Below, piece after piece: positions 32,867-43,266 of a DNA stretch of 64,000 nt. The notes under the pieces were generated by a model. That model was given only the letters and a program-made list of their open reading frames with translations, did not search any database and was not told the origin of the DNA. The DNA is from Ciona savignyi. Taxonomy: Eukaryota > Chordata > Ascidiacea > Phlebobranchia > Cionidae. Within the stretch, counting starts at the first letter, position 1. The number at the start of each line of letters is the position of its first letter. The position numbers were made by a program, and so were the translations under genes. The DNA lies in assembly GCA_000149265.1 (NCBI GenBank), contig CH003233.1:214518-278517 (forward strand). The letters are read 5' to 3'.

Positions 32867-33418
32867 GTCGTGTTGGTATACGCGACCGATACAAATGCCG
32901 ATTTCTATACACAAAAAAAACAGTCTCAGCCCATTGTGGGTTTGAAACTTATCCTAGTAAAAAAAAAAAGTCTTTGATCATGTATGGTCGTGTGCCCGAA
33001 TGGTTAAAGTGATCGATGCGGTTACCGACATACATAGAAACAAAAGTCTATGAGACGTGCTCGTCTTGGAATCGAAACCCAGTCTGGTAAAAAAGGCGAC
33101 CGGTGCATATACAGCATGCTATTTAAATATTAACATGGTGACAGCTTTAAAAATAAAATTGCCCCTGTCTAGCAGTTACAAATACTCTTTCAAAAACTGA
33201 AGTTTTTTTTATAACAAGAAATACGCATTACAACAACTTTGTTAAACCGGTAGAGGGCGTATGGTATTCGAATCGAAAACGCGTATTTCCTCGAATACTA
33301 GAACAAGTACGGTCGTGTGGCCGAATGGTTAACGCGACCGATACATATACAGATTCTATACGAAAACGGTACTAATCACGAACCCATCTTGGGTTCAAAA
33401 CTTTGCTTGGAAAAAACA
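32867..33418 (+). mobile_element. Three SINE family B copies
   Basis: Copies lie at 32867-32971, 32983-33092 and 33309-33418, all in plus orientation. The last is well preserved (GTACGGTCGTGTGGCCGAAT, CATCTTGGGTTCAAAACTTT). Confidence 0.8.
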
Positions 33419-33492
33419 TACAGAGACAAAAGAATGTACTATACTGTCTAACCTCTCCACTAAAAACCAAGAGCAATTGCTAACTCTGCCAG

Positions 33493-33724
33493 CCTAAATC
33501 TCCGAATGTCATAGTAAGACCATTAAAATGGTCATCGGCAATATGCTTGTATTATATCAGATACTTAATACTATAAAAAACTAGTTACTAGCTAATTTCG
33601 ACTGCTTAGATCAGTAAATGTCATAGCAAGACAATTAAAATGGTCGTCGGCATAATGCTTAAGTATTATAACAGTTAAAAAACAAGTTTCTAGCTAAATT
33701 CGTCTGTTTAGATCAGTAAATCCC
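33493..33724 (+). repeat. Tandem duplication of about 120 bp
   Basis: Two copies share CATAGTAAGACCATTAAAAT (second copy CATAGCAAGACAATTAAAAT), GGTCGTCGGCA and TTTCTAGCTAAATTCGTCTG. Confidence 0.8.
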
Positions 33725-34080
33725 ACAGCTGAGCAAGCCTGCAACGCTAGTGTGTCCTAGTGTTGCAATCCTTATGCTACGAGGCTACGCTACAGTCGGT
33801 ATGTAGCATCAGGAATCATTAACGAGCTCAGTTAATAGGTGATCTATTGTTTTATATCGTACGACCAGAATACTCGTGACGTAGGCACAGCGTCATAGGG
33901 TTAGAATTTAGTTGGGTTAATGTTTATTTGTGGACGGATTAAATAAAAGCGTAATCGATATGTCAACATTGCGTGTTGGACTTAATGTTAACGCTTGGAC
34001 ACTTTTATTGCGTTTCTTATGGGCCGTAAATAAACCTGTTTAGTACAATGTTTCACTTCACCAAATATCTCGGTGATCGT

Positions 34081-34164
34081 AAGGCTGGGTGGCGGAATGG
34101 AATTGAAATTCGAAATTAGTAAAGAGCCCATCATGGGTTCAAAACATGGCCCCGTAAAAAAATA
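34081..34164 (+). mobile_element. SINE family B, internally deleted
   Basis: GGCTGGGTGGCGGAATGG joins directly to GAGCCCATCATGGGTTCAAA, missing the middle. Confidence 0.6.
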
Positions 34165-34757
34165 CTTTAAAAAAAATGAAATAAAAAATTATTTTAGTGA
34201 TCTAATATTTTTTAAATTTTATATCGGGCTTTAACTTTTAAAGCCTTTAAGTTTCAAAGCCATTACAGTTAGCAAGACCGTTTTTGAGCAGATCATTGAC
34301 AATTATTAAATCGCTGTCTCATACTAAAAAGCTTTAACCAAGAATAACACTCTAAGTATCAAAATATAAATAATAGGAATCGTATGGTGGGTCAGTTTTT
34401 AAAGACTTTTATTTGCACCAAAAACGCAAAACCACAGCGGTTAAAAATATGCAATAAAATGGCCAACACTTCTAGTGCGGTAACTTCAGGGTTATTTACC
34501 AAATATAAACTTCATTTTGTTTCTAGAAAGTTGAATATGCTGAGAATTAATGGTGATGCACAATGTAAATGATTAAATACAATTTTGTTTTATTCCCGTA
34601 AATGTGAAAACCCAAGAATTGATATCACATTTGAAGTAAAAACTTCGTCGGCCACCAAAAATGGTTCGTGGACCATCTTAAAAGATCAGGTTATCAAGTT
34701 AGTTCCGTGGGTTAAACATTTACCTGAATGACTGGGAAAAAGTGATTGGGTTAAATA

Positions 34758-35262
34758 TTCACCGGAAAAAGTTTCGAACCCATGATCAACGCTCTTTTGG
34801 CTTACTTTAAAGAGGAAATTCGGGGGTAAGGGGCCAAATTCGGTATATATATCGGTCGGGTTAACTTTTGGCCACACGACCACGAAAGGGAAAAGAGAAA
34901 CCGATCACAAAAACTATGGAAACCAATTCTAACCCTGTTCTAAACATAAATCTCAACCTCAAATTAGCCTAAAGCCAACACTAACCCTAACACTATAATC
35001 TTCCATTTAGTGTATCCATCCTCTCATAAACCAGTAAAGTCGAAAGGTAATAAATTCTCCAACACACGGTATTCTATTACAAGTTATCATACGACAACCG
35101 TTTATATTTTTTAATGCTTTTTCCCACCCGCTAGTACAGAAATCAACCATTTTTACTGAGCTAAGTTTCGAACCCATGATGGGCTCGTCACCAGCACCGT
35201 TTTTTTTTTGTATATAAGAGTCTGTATATGTATCGGTCGCGTTAACCATTCAACCACACGCC
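34758..35262 (-). mobile_element. SINE B - MITE - SINE B cluster
   Basis: Minus family B copies (34758-34884 and 35152-35262) flank a telomere-like-core MITE (about 34885-35015) containing TCTAACCCTGTTCTAAACAT and CCAACACTAACCCTAACACT. Confidence 0.7.
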
Positions 35263-35825
35263 GTTCCAAATCTATTTAAACGAAAACGTACTACCGTTAG
35301 ACGGCGCCCGAGTGCCACCTAATTACCACCAATGAGTTAAAAACCCTATTAAATAAATGAAGCGTAAAATTGCCTCGAAGTTAATACGGAAAGATTACAG
35401 TAAAATCAATCGTTCAATTTCCACGTAAGCACAATGGAAAGTGATAATTGCAGAGTGTCAGTAGTTTTTGTCCCCATGTTCCCGGCTCAAATGGACGGTA
35501 CATCCTGTACGTGGGAAACATAGTTATAGTTATAATGTTCCATTGGATTCCGAAGTAAAAATATTTTGATTTCAGTCTTTGTTTTATTTGTGCATTATAT
35601 TGATGCAAAACATAATAATGAGATTGGTATTTTAATACATCGCTTTCGCGTTCTCGGATAAATGTGTGGCGTATTTTACATTTTTTTGGACTTGTACGTC
35701 GATAGAGAATTTTTACATGTATAATTTGCTTTATTATAAGTTTCAAGACAAAATTTGGCTCTGAGCTAAGATATTTTTTGTATAAGAAGCGAGAAATCGG
35801 CCACAATCGTTCTATCATGAACACG

Positions 35826-35905
35826 GGCAAAGTTTCGAGCCCGTGAACTTTTTGTTTATATTCAATAATGAATCGGTCACGTTAACCATTCGGCCACTCA
35901 ACTGT
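35826..35905 (-). mobile_element. SINE family B, shortened
   Basis: GGGCAAAGTTTCGAGCCCGT to TCGGTCACGTTAACCATTCG, minus orientation. Confidence 0.7.
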
Positions 35906-35999
35906 ACAAACAGTAGCCATATATATATCTTTGTGATCGCCGGACTCCCACCAAAACCACACCGTTTACCATATTATAACAATGCAAACAATTAGATTG

Positions 36000-36450
36000 G
36001 AACTGTGTAACCGCGCCAAATACGTCCATGTTTTTGCGGGCATTGTTACGTCACAAGCGCGGTTTGAATAGCTCGAAATGACTATTTACTCCGTTATAAC
36101 AACATTTGGCGAAATAAAATTACGCTCTCGCGCTGGCTTTTTATATTTTAATTTCGTATCCAGTTTGCTGGGGAAAACGCGCGTGGCAGATGCCTGAACA
36201 AGTCACATTGTTACGTCACAGAAGCAAACAATGGAAATCTGGTTCCAGAAGGCTGCGAGGCAGGCCTGGTCATTGTAGGATCGCGGCGACGGCGTTCGCT
36301 GCGAATACTTCGCCAAATAGAGCGCCGAATAGCAGATGGGTGGTGATGAAATTACGCGACGCGTGTACAGATTGTTCCCCCTTGTGACGTAATAGATGGA
36401 CAACAATCGGGAAGCGCGCGCCAGATCGTGTTATCTCGCTGTCGAAATAT
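36000..36450. promoter_or_regulatory. GC-richer segment with three CRE/ATF-like motifs
   Basis: The segment contrasts with the AT-rich flanks. It holds GTTACGTCAC at 36045-36054, TTACGTCACA at 36211-36220 and TGTGACGTAA at 36383-36392, matching the TGACGTAA binding motif of ATF/CREB/bZIP factors. It is about 4.1-4.5 kb upstream of the NR5A ATG and about 6.8-7.2 kb upstream of the Onecut ATG. Promoter, enhancer or unrecognised exon are all possible; ORFs on both strands show no family. Confidence 0.4.
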
Positions 36451-36599
36451 AGAAGGTTATTTTTGTAGAATTAAAGGGCGCCTTCTCAATACGAATGCTA
36501 AATATACCAATCCTATATACTTTATACTAACCAAAGTGGATTAGTTTTCACATTGCACGTAGGGTTCCGGTCTAAGATCACCAACTTGCGATTTTGCTT

Positions 36600-37600
36600 T
36601 TTTTATTAAAAAAACAATTACCTGCAAAATATCACTTAAAGGAAAACATCAGTAAAATATAAATACCTTAATCATTTTGTACCGTTACTATTTTCTTCAT
36701 ATTTTTCAGAATTCTCAACCAAGAAATCATATCAACAACAAGCACACAGCAATTTTCTTATGAACTTTATACTAAAAGGCAATATTTTCATATAATATTT
36801 CATTGTATGTAATTTCGACAGGTGTTTCCGTTTTTTCCGTTTTGTTTTAATACAAATAAATATACCACGTCTTTAAAGGAACATTTCCATTTATTTCCAT
36901 TTCATGTAAGTTGTCGTCAGCATTGCCATAAATTGTACGATCTTTTATTGACCAAAACGCCGTCCAACCCCCCGCCATAAAAACACCAACCTTAACCTGC
37001 AAAATATTAACCCCTAAAGGAATGCACTAGCAAAGTATATGTAATCATTTTTACCATTAAATATAGCAAAATAGACCACCTTATATACTTCAAATATTTT
37101 CAAAAACAACATAACCAATTTCATTCACTAGTAAATCTTAAAAACACTGTAACAAATTAAATCGGCGAAACACACTTATAAAATATTTGTTTTAATTGAA
37201 AAATCATATCTTGTAAAACAAGGCAAATAATGCTTTGATTTATGGTCAGTTTTTTGTTACGTATTTATTATTATGTATATTTTCTTGCCGTGTAATGTGC
37301 TTTATTACACCAATAAACAAAAAAATATATATTATGCTAACTTATACCTGAATGATATTAATTTAATTCCGAAACATAAATACTTTATATATATAAACAA
37401 TTTTGTCACTTTATAAATATAAACAAAATCAATTACTACTTTTTTATACTTCATATACATTCGACCAAAGGTTTATCTCCAAAACAACAACAAGCGCAAA
37501 TCAATTGTTCTAAATAAACTGCATATTAATCTACTATACTTATATAGAGACTTAATTTCCATTGTATATATGTAATGTCGTTTGGTAATTCGGCGTTGTG
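36600..37600 (+). repeat. Degenerate tandem repeat, roughly 350-bp unit
   Basis: Three loose units share ACCTGCAAAATAT (third ACCTGAATGATAT), CTTCATATTTTTCAGAATTC-like, ACAACAACAAGC and TTTCATTGTATGTAATTTCG motifs, near 36620, 36994 and 37347. Confidence 0.5.
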
Positions 37601-37710
37601 TTTTTATCTCGTTGTTTTAATAAAAATAATAATAAGACATCGGTTTAAATTTAAGGACCTTATTAAAAGACAGAATTGTTGAAATATAGAAAAATATTCT
37701 GTGATGTCTT

Positions 37711-38017
37711 GTCCGACAGCGATTAGTTGGTGTTTTAGTGCGTCGCCTTTCAGCCGAAGGGTTGCGGGTACAAAACTGGTCGCTAGCTCATAGGTTGTGT
37801 CCTTGGGCAAGGTACTTAACAGACAATGCCTGAACCCAGCGGATTAATGGGTTCTACTAAATAAATAGTAACGCGAGGTGATCTAGTAAATCATACACAA
37901 CACCCTGCAATAGCTTCGGTAACCCGACGGTGGACGCGAGGTGATCTGACAATTGCTGTATTAACCCCCCTGGTTTTCCCAATCACGGGGATAAACATGA
38001 ATACGCTATCCTATATC
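37711..38017 (+). mobile_element. SINE family A, near full length
   Basis: GTCCGACAGCGATTAGTTGG head, CAAAACTGGTCGCTAGCTCA body, and ACGGGGATAAACATGAATAC with a short TATCC tail. An internal fragment (CGCGAGGTGATCTAG) is duplicated. Confidence 0.85.
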
Positions 38018-38034
38018 GCTAAATTTATTTTAGT

Positions 38035-38105
38035 AGGCCAAGTTTCGCCCTCACAATGGGCTCGGCAATAAGACCGGTTTGAATTTGAAATCCGTATATT
38101 ACCAG
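38035..38105 (-). mobile_element. SINE family B, truncated
   Basis: GGCCAAGTTTCGCCCTCACA to GACCGGTTTGAATTTG, just after the family A tail. Confidence 0.55.
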
Positions 38106-38446
38106 CAATACTAAAATAATAAGAAAATTTATACCAATCCCTGAGACCCTAACCCTGCCGCAACTTAGTTTAGTTCCAAACTACGGGAACGCAGAGACTG
38201 TTGCTAGTCACCAACCACCTAAAACATTGTGGTTTACAAAGTATTTTTAAATAGATTTGTCTTGATTCTTTATATTTCTATGTTTAGTTTCGGTCTTTTT
38301 TGTATTCACTTGTATTATACTTGACACTAACATTTTTATTTCGTTGAATATGTGTATGTATCCACACTGATGACAATTTGTATAATTTTACCTAATAAAA
38401 TGCTAGTTTTTGCAAATCTTTGGCAATTATAAAATTAAAATTTGAA

Positions 38447-38548
38447 TGGTCGTGCGGCCAAATGGTTTTCGCCACCGATTCATATACCGACATAAAATGG
38501 AATTAGTTAAAAGCTTTTAGGGTTCAAAATTTAGCCCGATAAAAAAAC
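38447..38548 (+). mobile_element. SINE family B
   Basis: GGTCGTGCGGCCAAATGG to TTAGGGTTCAAAATTTAGCC with an A-run. Confidence 0.7.
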
Positions 38549-39627
38549 GGTCCAGTTTTTCAAGGGTTTTCATTTTAAAATTGTTATTTATATTTAATCC
38601 AGCTGGTACTAAGCAGACAATTCGTTCAGCATACAAAGGCAGGTGCATTTTGATGAAGTGCTCTCAAAATTACCGAAATAAGGTCAATCTTAATCCTCTT
38701 TGTTTTTGTTATTTTGCATTTCCTTGTTTTTGGCCACTATTCAATGCAGATTACAAGATTTCTATGCTGGATACCTAATCAAGAGAAATTTCCGCAGGTG
38801 TCTTCACGTCAACAATGCACGCAGTGTGACGTAACGGTGTCTATTGTTAGCGAAAACAAATCTTTGTTTGTATGGTTTTTGCATCTGGATGGGATATTAA
38901 ATTATGGTGGATATTCTTTGAAATAACCATATTTTTAATGTGTTGGTTTATTTTCCAAAGTTATTATTCACAAAATCATAGAGAAAAATGAAAATCTGAC
39001 CAAAATTATTACAAAATTACGTAATACGACTAAAAAGGGCAAGAAAATATTATGTAAATTGTTTAAAACCACTTTATTTTTTATATTAAAAAAATTAAAT
39101 CACAAAAACGTGTTTTTTCACTTTCTTAACGATAACACGATAATCAGCCACAAAAGGATATTTAACTAAATCGATTAATTCAGTTTAAACAGGACTATAA
39201 TATGCCAGACGTATTTTCATTTAAATTTTGCGCTTGGCCAAACTCACGGTCGATAAATACGGCTATTATTCAGGATATATTAGTAACCTGGCCTTTATAC
39301 GGTAGCCAAGATTTAAATCTTGGTCTAAATAATCACAACTTTTTTAGGATTTAAAAGGTTACCCGTTTTTATCGTTATGTAAGTGAAACGTTAGGTAATC
39401 CATAGAATTTCTTGTAATTTAGATTTGCTTTTGCAAACTTAGCTATTGCTGCGTGTTTTAGATTTGCTTGCAAGTTTAGCTATATTGCAGTGTATTGTAT
39501 ATTTACTTTTGCAATTTTAGCCATTGCAGTGCATTGTCAATTTGTTTTAGACCACAAATTAGCGTGAATTTAAACATACAAAATTATGGTTATGTTTGTA
39601 CAGTGCTTAATTACAAGAACACAGCCG

Positions 39628-39705
39628 CGTAAAAAGTGGCTGAACCAGGGTTCGATCCCTTGACTTTCCTTTTTCGGAAGGTGAACTGTTGCCTCCACAC
39701 TATGT
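39628..39705 (-). repeat. tRNA-like sequence, probably a relic
   Basis: The minus strand has a B-box-like segment AGGGATCGAACCCTGG and an A-box-like GTGGAGGCAACAGTTC region. I could not build a convincing acceptor stem, so this is listed as tRNA-derived rather than a tRNA gene. Confidence 0.35.
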
Positions 39706-39762
39706 GACATAACTGCAAGTGCTATACAGCTCAAATTCGAAAGTGTGATATTATTTAATTAC

Positions 39763-39870
39763 AGTAGCCGAATGGTTAATGCGACCGATACATATATACC
39801 GATTCTATGCAATAAAAAAACGTCGTAGTGACGAGCCTTTAAGGGTTCGAGTCTTGTACCGCTAAAATCG
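39763..39870 (+). mobile_element. SINE family B
   Basis: AGTAGCCGAATGGTTAATGC, ACCGATTCTATGCAATAAAA and TTTAAGGGTTCGAGTCTTG. Confidence 0.75.
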
Positions 39871-40599
39871 TCATATTTAATTAAATTTTCGTTTATTCGA
39901 GAAGCGTTGACCATGTATCAGGGCATCACATCAATCAAACACTGTGCGAGGTCATGCGTGACGATTGCACAAGGGCGATTATGACGACACGGTCATCTGC
40001 GCAAACGCATGTTGGGCTGGAATTCGCAGGTCGAGCGAAAAAATATGAAAGGAAAGTAAAATGAGACGTTTGACCATTTTACACAGTAATCAACCCTTAA
40101 AACGTTTAAAAATTGCTTAAAATGTTTAAAAATCCGTCAATTTAGGATCATAATATTGTAAAGAAAGATATGGGTAAATAATAATGTATAAACAATATAG
40201 ACATTAAATTTATTTTTAAACCGAATTCACCCTACACTGTGTTTGCTTGAGCAATAATTTTTATTACTCCGCTAATATACGTTACCACCAAGATAAGATC
40301 GCGTTTTAAACTAAAATTGAGGTACAAAAAAGCGAAAACGTGGTTAGAAAATTGATTTTACTACTTTACCCTTAAAACTAATATCAGCATTTTAAAAATT
40401 AAAAAAAAGATGCAACCATTTAAATCCAAACGATACCAGCGATGTGTTTAATCCCATAGCGGCTAGGACATAGCAATAAAGGCCGCTTGTCTGTGTGTAT
40501 ATTCAGTTCGTACTCGCGTTCCCTTCTGTTACGCCATATGTTCTATTTCAGCAACAACATATGTAGGCGCAATTAAACCGTGCTTGCATAAAACTTGAC

Positions 40600-41040
40600 G
40601 CGATACGGACTTGAAAATTCCAGTAAAAATGATACGGACTTGAAAATTCCCGTAAAACGGATTATAGCAGGGCAATGTTTTGAAAGTCGACAATTTCACG
40701 ATTTTACGGAGACAATTTCACTAGGTAATTTCTTTCGGTACGTCTAGTATTATGAACATTTTCGTGAAAGAACAATTGCGGAACTATTTTTTAAAATGGG
40801 TATTTTTTATCGATTTAAGTTATACTTCCAGCCCTATATTTTTCGTGAAATTTAAGTTATACTCGCAGAAAACATTTTCGTAAAAGCAATATAGATAAAC
40901 ATTCTTTTAAAGTAGACAATTTCACGAGTAAAGTTTAACAGTGAATTCATTACATTAAACATTATCGCAAAAGAATTAAATATTGCCATTCTTTTAAAGA
41001 AGAAAATTTTACTTAAAGATATAGTAAGTTATACTAGCTC
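40600..41040 (+). repeat. Direct and degenerate tandem repeats upstream of Onecut
   Basis: GATACGGACTTGAAAATTCC occurs twice within 30 bp (40601 and 40629). Looser repeats of GACAATTTCACGA, AACATTTTCGTGAAAG and TTAAGTTATACT continue to about 41040. Confidence 0.65.
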
Positions 41041-42507
41041 TATTTACATATTTTCAAAAAATACATACCTTTATATTTAACAAATTCGTATCTTTAAGTC
41101 CGATTTTTTGACATCGTTTATTTTGACGCGTTATTTACATTTCACCAATACTTAAAATTTAATTTTTTCCCTTGGTTTAAACTGACAGTACCAGACCTAG
41201 ATACGTACGCTACAAGGATTTGATCGTATTAAAGTAATCATGAATGGAACGTATGTTTTAGTGACAGAATGTCCGATTTTTCACTTTCAGTTTTCATGTA
41301 AATGTGAAAGTGTCGCTTATTAAAAAATCTCAAGACGAAAAGACCTTAATTTCAAAGCGGTTTGTATGATTTATTCTTATTATGATATTGTAAAATAGAG
41401 TACATATTATAAAATGTTGTTGTGACTGTAATAGGGACTTTCACTTGTTCTAAAATTCGGTCACGAAACTTGCTAAAATCAAGTTTGGATTTAAATGGTT
41501 TTATTCTTATTTGCCTAGGAACCATGTCCGATTACACATTGCAAAATAAGCATTATTCACGTCACAAGACGACGTGAAATCGCCTTGTTGCGTATCCATT
41601 GTTTTTGGGCAGCACACAGAAAAAAGGGAACAGATGGTAGCGAGTGTACGGAGCTAGCAGCGGCAGACGCTCAACAGTAGACTGTACCAGTTCAGCGCGG
41701 TTGGTTGTGTATACCAACATTGCCCGATGAAAAACACTAGAGCAGAAATATTTAGTGTAATAAATGTAGTGAAGGTTTAGAAAGATTTTGAATTTTTTTT
41801 TAAAATTCGGGGAATACGGTGCGTAATTACAGGATAGGACACGATTTAGCAAAAATATTTGAATGCGTTTTTTTTGTACAAATTGAAAGCGTTTTTTTCT
41901 TTAATTCCACTTAAATAAATTTAGTATTTAGTACCCTAATTTAAAACAGTTTAAGAAGTTAGTTTAGAAAGGAACAAATGGATAAAGCAAAAAAACGATT
42001 TTTATAATTTCCAAAATTGGAATTTTTCAAAAATATTTTTTTCAAAATCTCAACAATGAACGTAATAAATTCGTCTATATCAAATGCATATAATATAGTT
42101 GATATATTACTGTACGTTTAGGAAAGATTAATTTCTCTTCGACGGGTTTCCAATCTGGATTTGACTGGTGACTTGGTTAGTATATGTTGATTGTTAATCC
42201 CATGGACGGAAAATAAAGAAATGTATTGTACGCAAAGACCTTGTACATTGGTAATGTTATATTGCTTTAAATGGAAGTAATGTAATGCATATGCCAAAAT
42301 GGCCGCTTTACCACACCGGTAAACTCAACTTTTTCCAACAAAATTAAATGAATTTATTTTAAACTTTTTTTGTGTTCGTTAAATTTGTGTTCGTTAAATT
42401 CGTTAAATAATTGTAAAAAACGGTTATATTTACATAATTACGTCGCTTAAAGAATGTGAGATTATGGAATTTTCTAACATCAATATTCACGTTAGGTCCG
42501 ATTTACG

Positions 42508-42517
42508 TTATTGATTT
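42508..42517 (+). promoter_or_regulatory. Candidate Onecut binding site
   Basis: TTATTGATTT fits the known HNF6/Onecut consensus (core ATTGAT) and lies about 750 bp upstream of the Onecut ATG. Short motifs of this kind arise often in AT-rich DNA, so functional status is unknown. Confidence 0.3.
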
Positions 42518-42912
42518 CTGTTCTGTTTCTATAATTTTAGAAATTTACAAATTCATGAACGCAAAACTACTACAACGAATGTACGATTCAGTCTGTAAAA
42601 ATCGTTGTCCAAAACCGCACTAAAGTCAGAATATAAAACATATCTTTAAGAATTCACTTTTACCGCAAAAGTAATCATACAGAACTGCACCATGTCATAG
42701 ATACTTAGTAGTTAATACTCGCTATATACAGTTTATAATTCGTGTATTATTTCGAAATATGTGTCATTGAAAACTTACTGGTTGTTTCAAAACACATAAG
42801 TGTCATTGAGAAATGAGTTACTTATTTTACCAATAGCTGTGTGTGAATCGTATGGTATAGTTTGTCGTACTGATATAAGCAGGTATATTCGCTTAATCTA
42901 AGCTAAAAATGT

Positions 42913-43190
42913 GCTTTACTTTTTCCAGGTTCAATTACTATCCATTTCTGCGAAAACTATATCAAAGAATTATTAAAATTCTTGATAACATTTCAAAAAA
43001 TATTCTAAGTGTTATTTTTTTAGGTTTAATTACTAAGTTAACCCTTTTTGCAAATACTGTGTTCGGATGTGTCTAAAATCAAAAAACCTAAATTTTTTTT
43101 GGATTTACAATAAAAAGTCTAAACTAAGTTTTTATTTCTTTACTTTTCCAGGTTTTAACTACAAATTTAACCCTTTCTGCAACTTAGTAT
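42913..43190 (+). repeat. Three imperfect copies of an acceptor-like unit before Onecut
   Basis: Copies begin TTTACTTTTTCCAGGTTCAA (42916), TTTTTTAGGTTTAATTACTA (43016) and TTTACTTTTCCAGGTTTTAA (43139). Each is followed by ATTACTA-like sequence and TTAACCCTTTCTGCAA. Each has a polypyrimidine tract and AG like a 3' splice site. Confidence 0.65.
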
Positions 43191-43245
43191 CAATAAAATT
43201 GCAAAATTTCCCTTGAAAAGTTCAGAGACCAGCTCGTGTTAGTTG

Positions 43246-43257
43246 ATGTCTGAATAG
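43246..43257 (+). other. Minimal upstream ORF before Onecut
   Basis: ATGTCTGAATAG encodes three residues and a stop, ending 9 nt before the first in-frame Onecut ATG at 43267. It would be in the 5' UTR if transcription starts upstream. Confidence 0.5.
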
Positions 43258-43266
43258 TCGAAGTCT

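Larger units (their letters stand above)
31973..43266. other. Divergent NR5A-Onecut intergenic region
   Basis: This 11.3-kb region separates two transcription factor genes that are transcribed away from each other. No coding exon could be supported. Identified contents (SINEs, a GC-richer CRE-like segment, degenerate tandem repeats) are listed separately; the rest is AT-rich sequence. It may include 5' non-coding exons of either gene. Confidence 0.6.

Noticed and set aside
35414-35830. 138-codon minus-strand ORF
   Set aside because: Long for AT-rich DNA, but basic and unstructured with no recognised motif, no splice context, and one end inside a SINE remnant.
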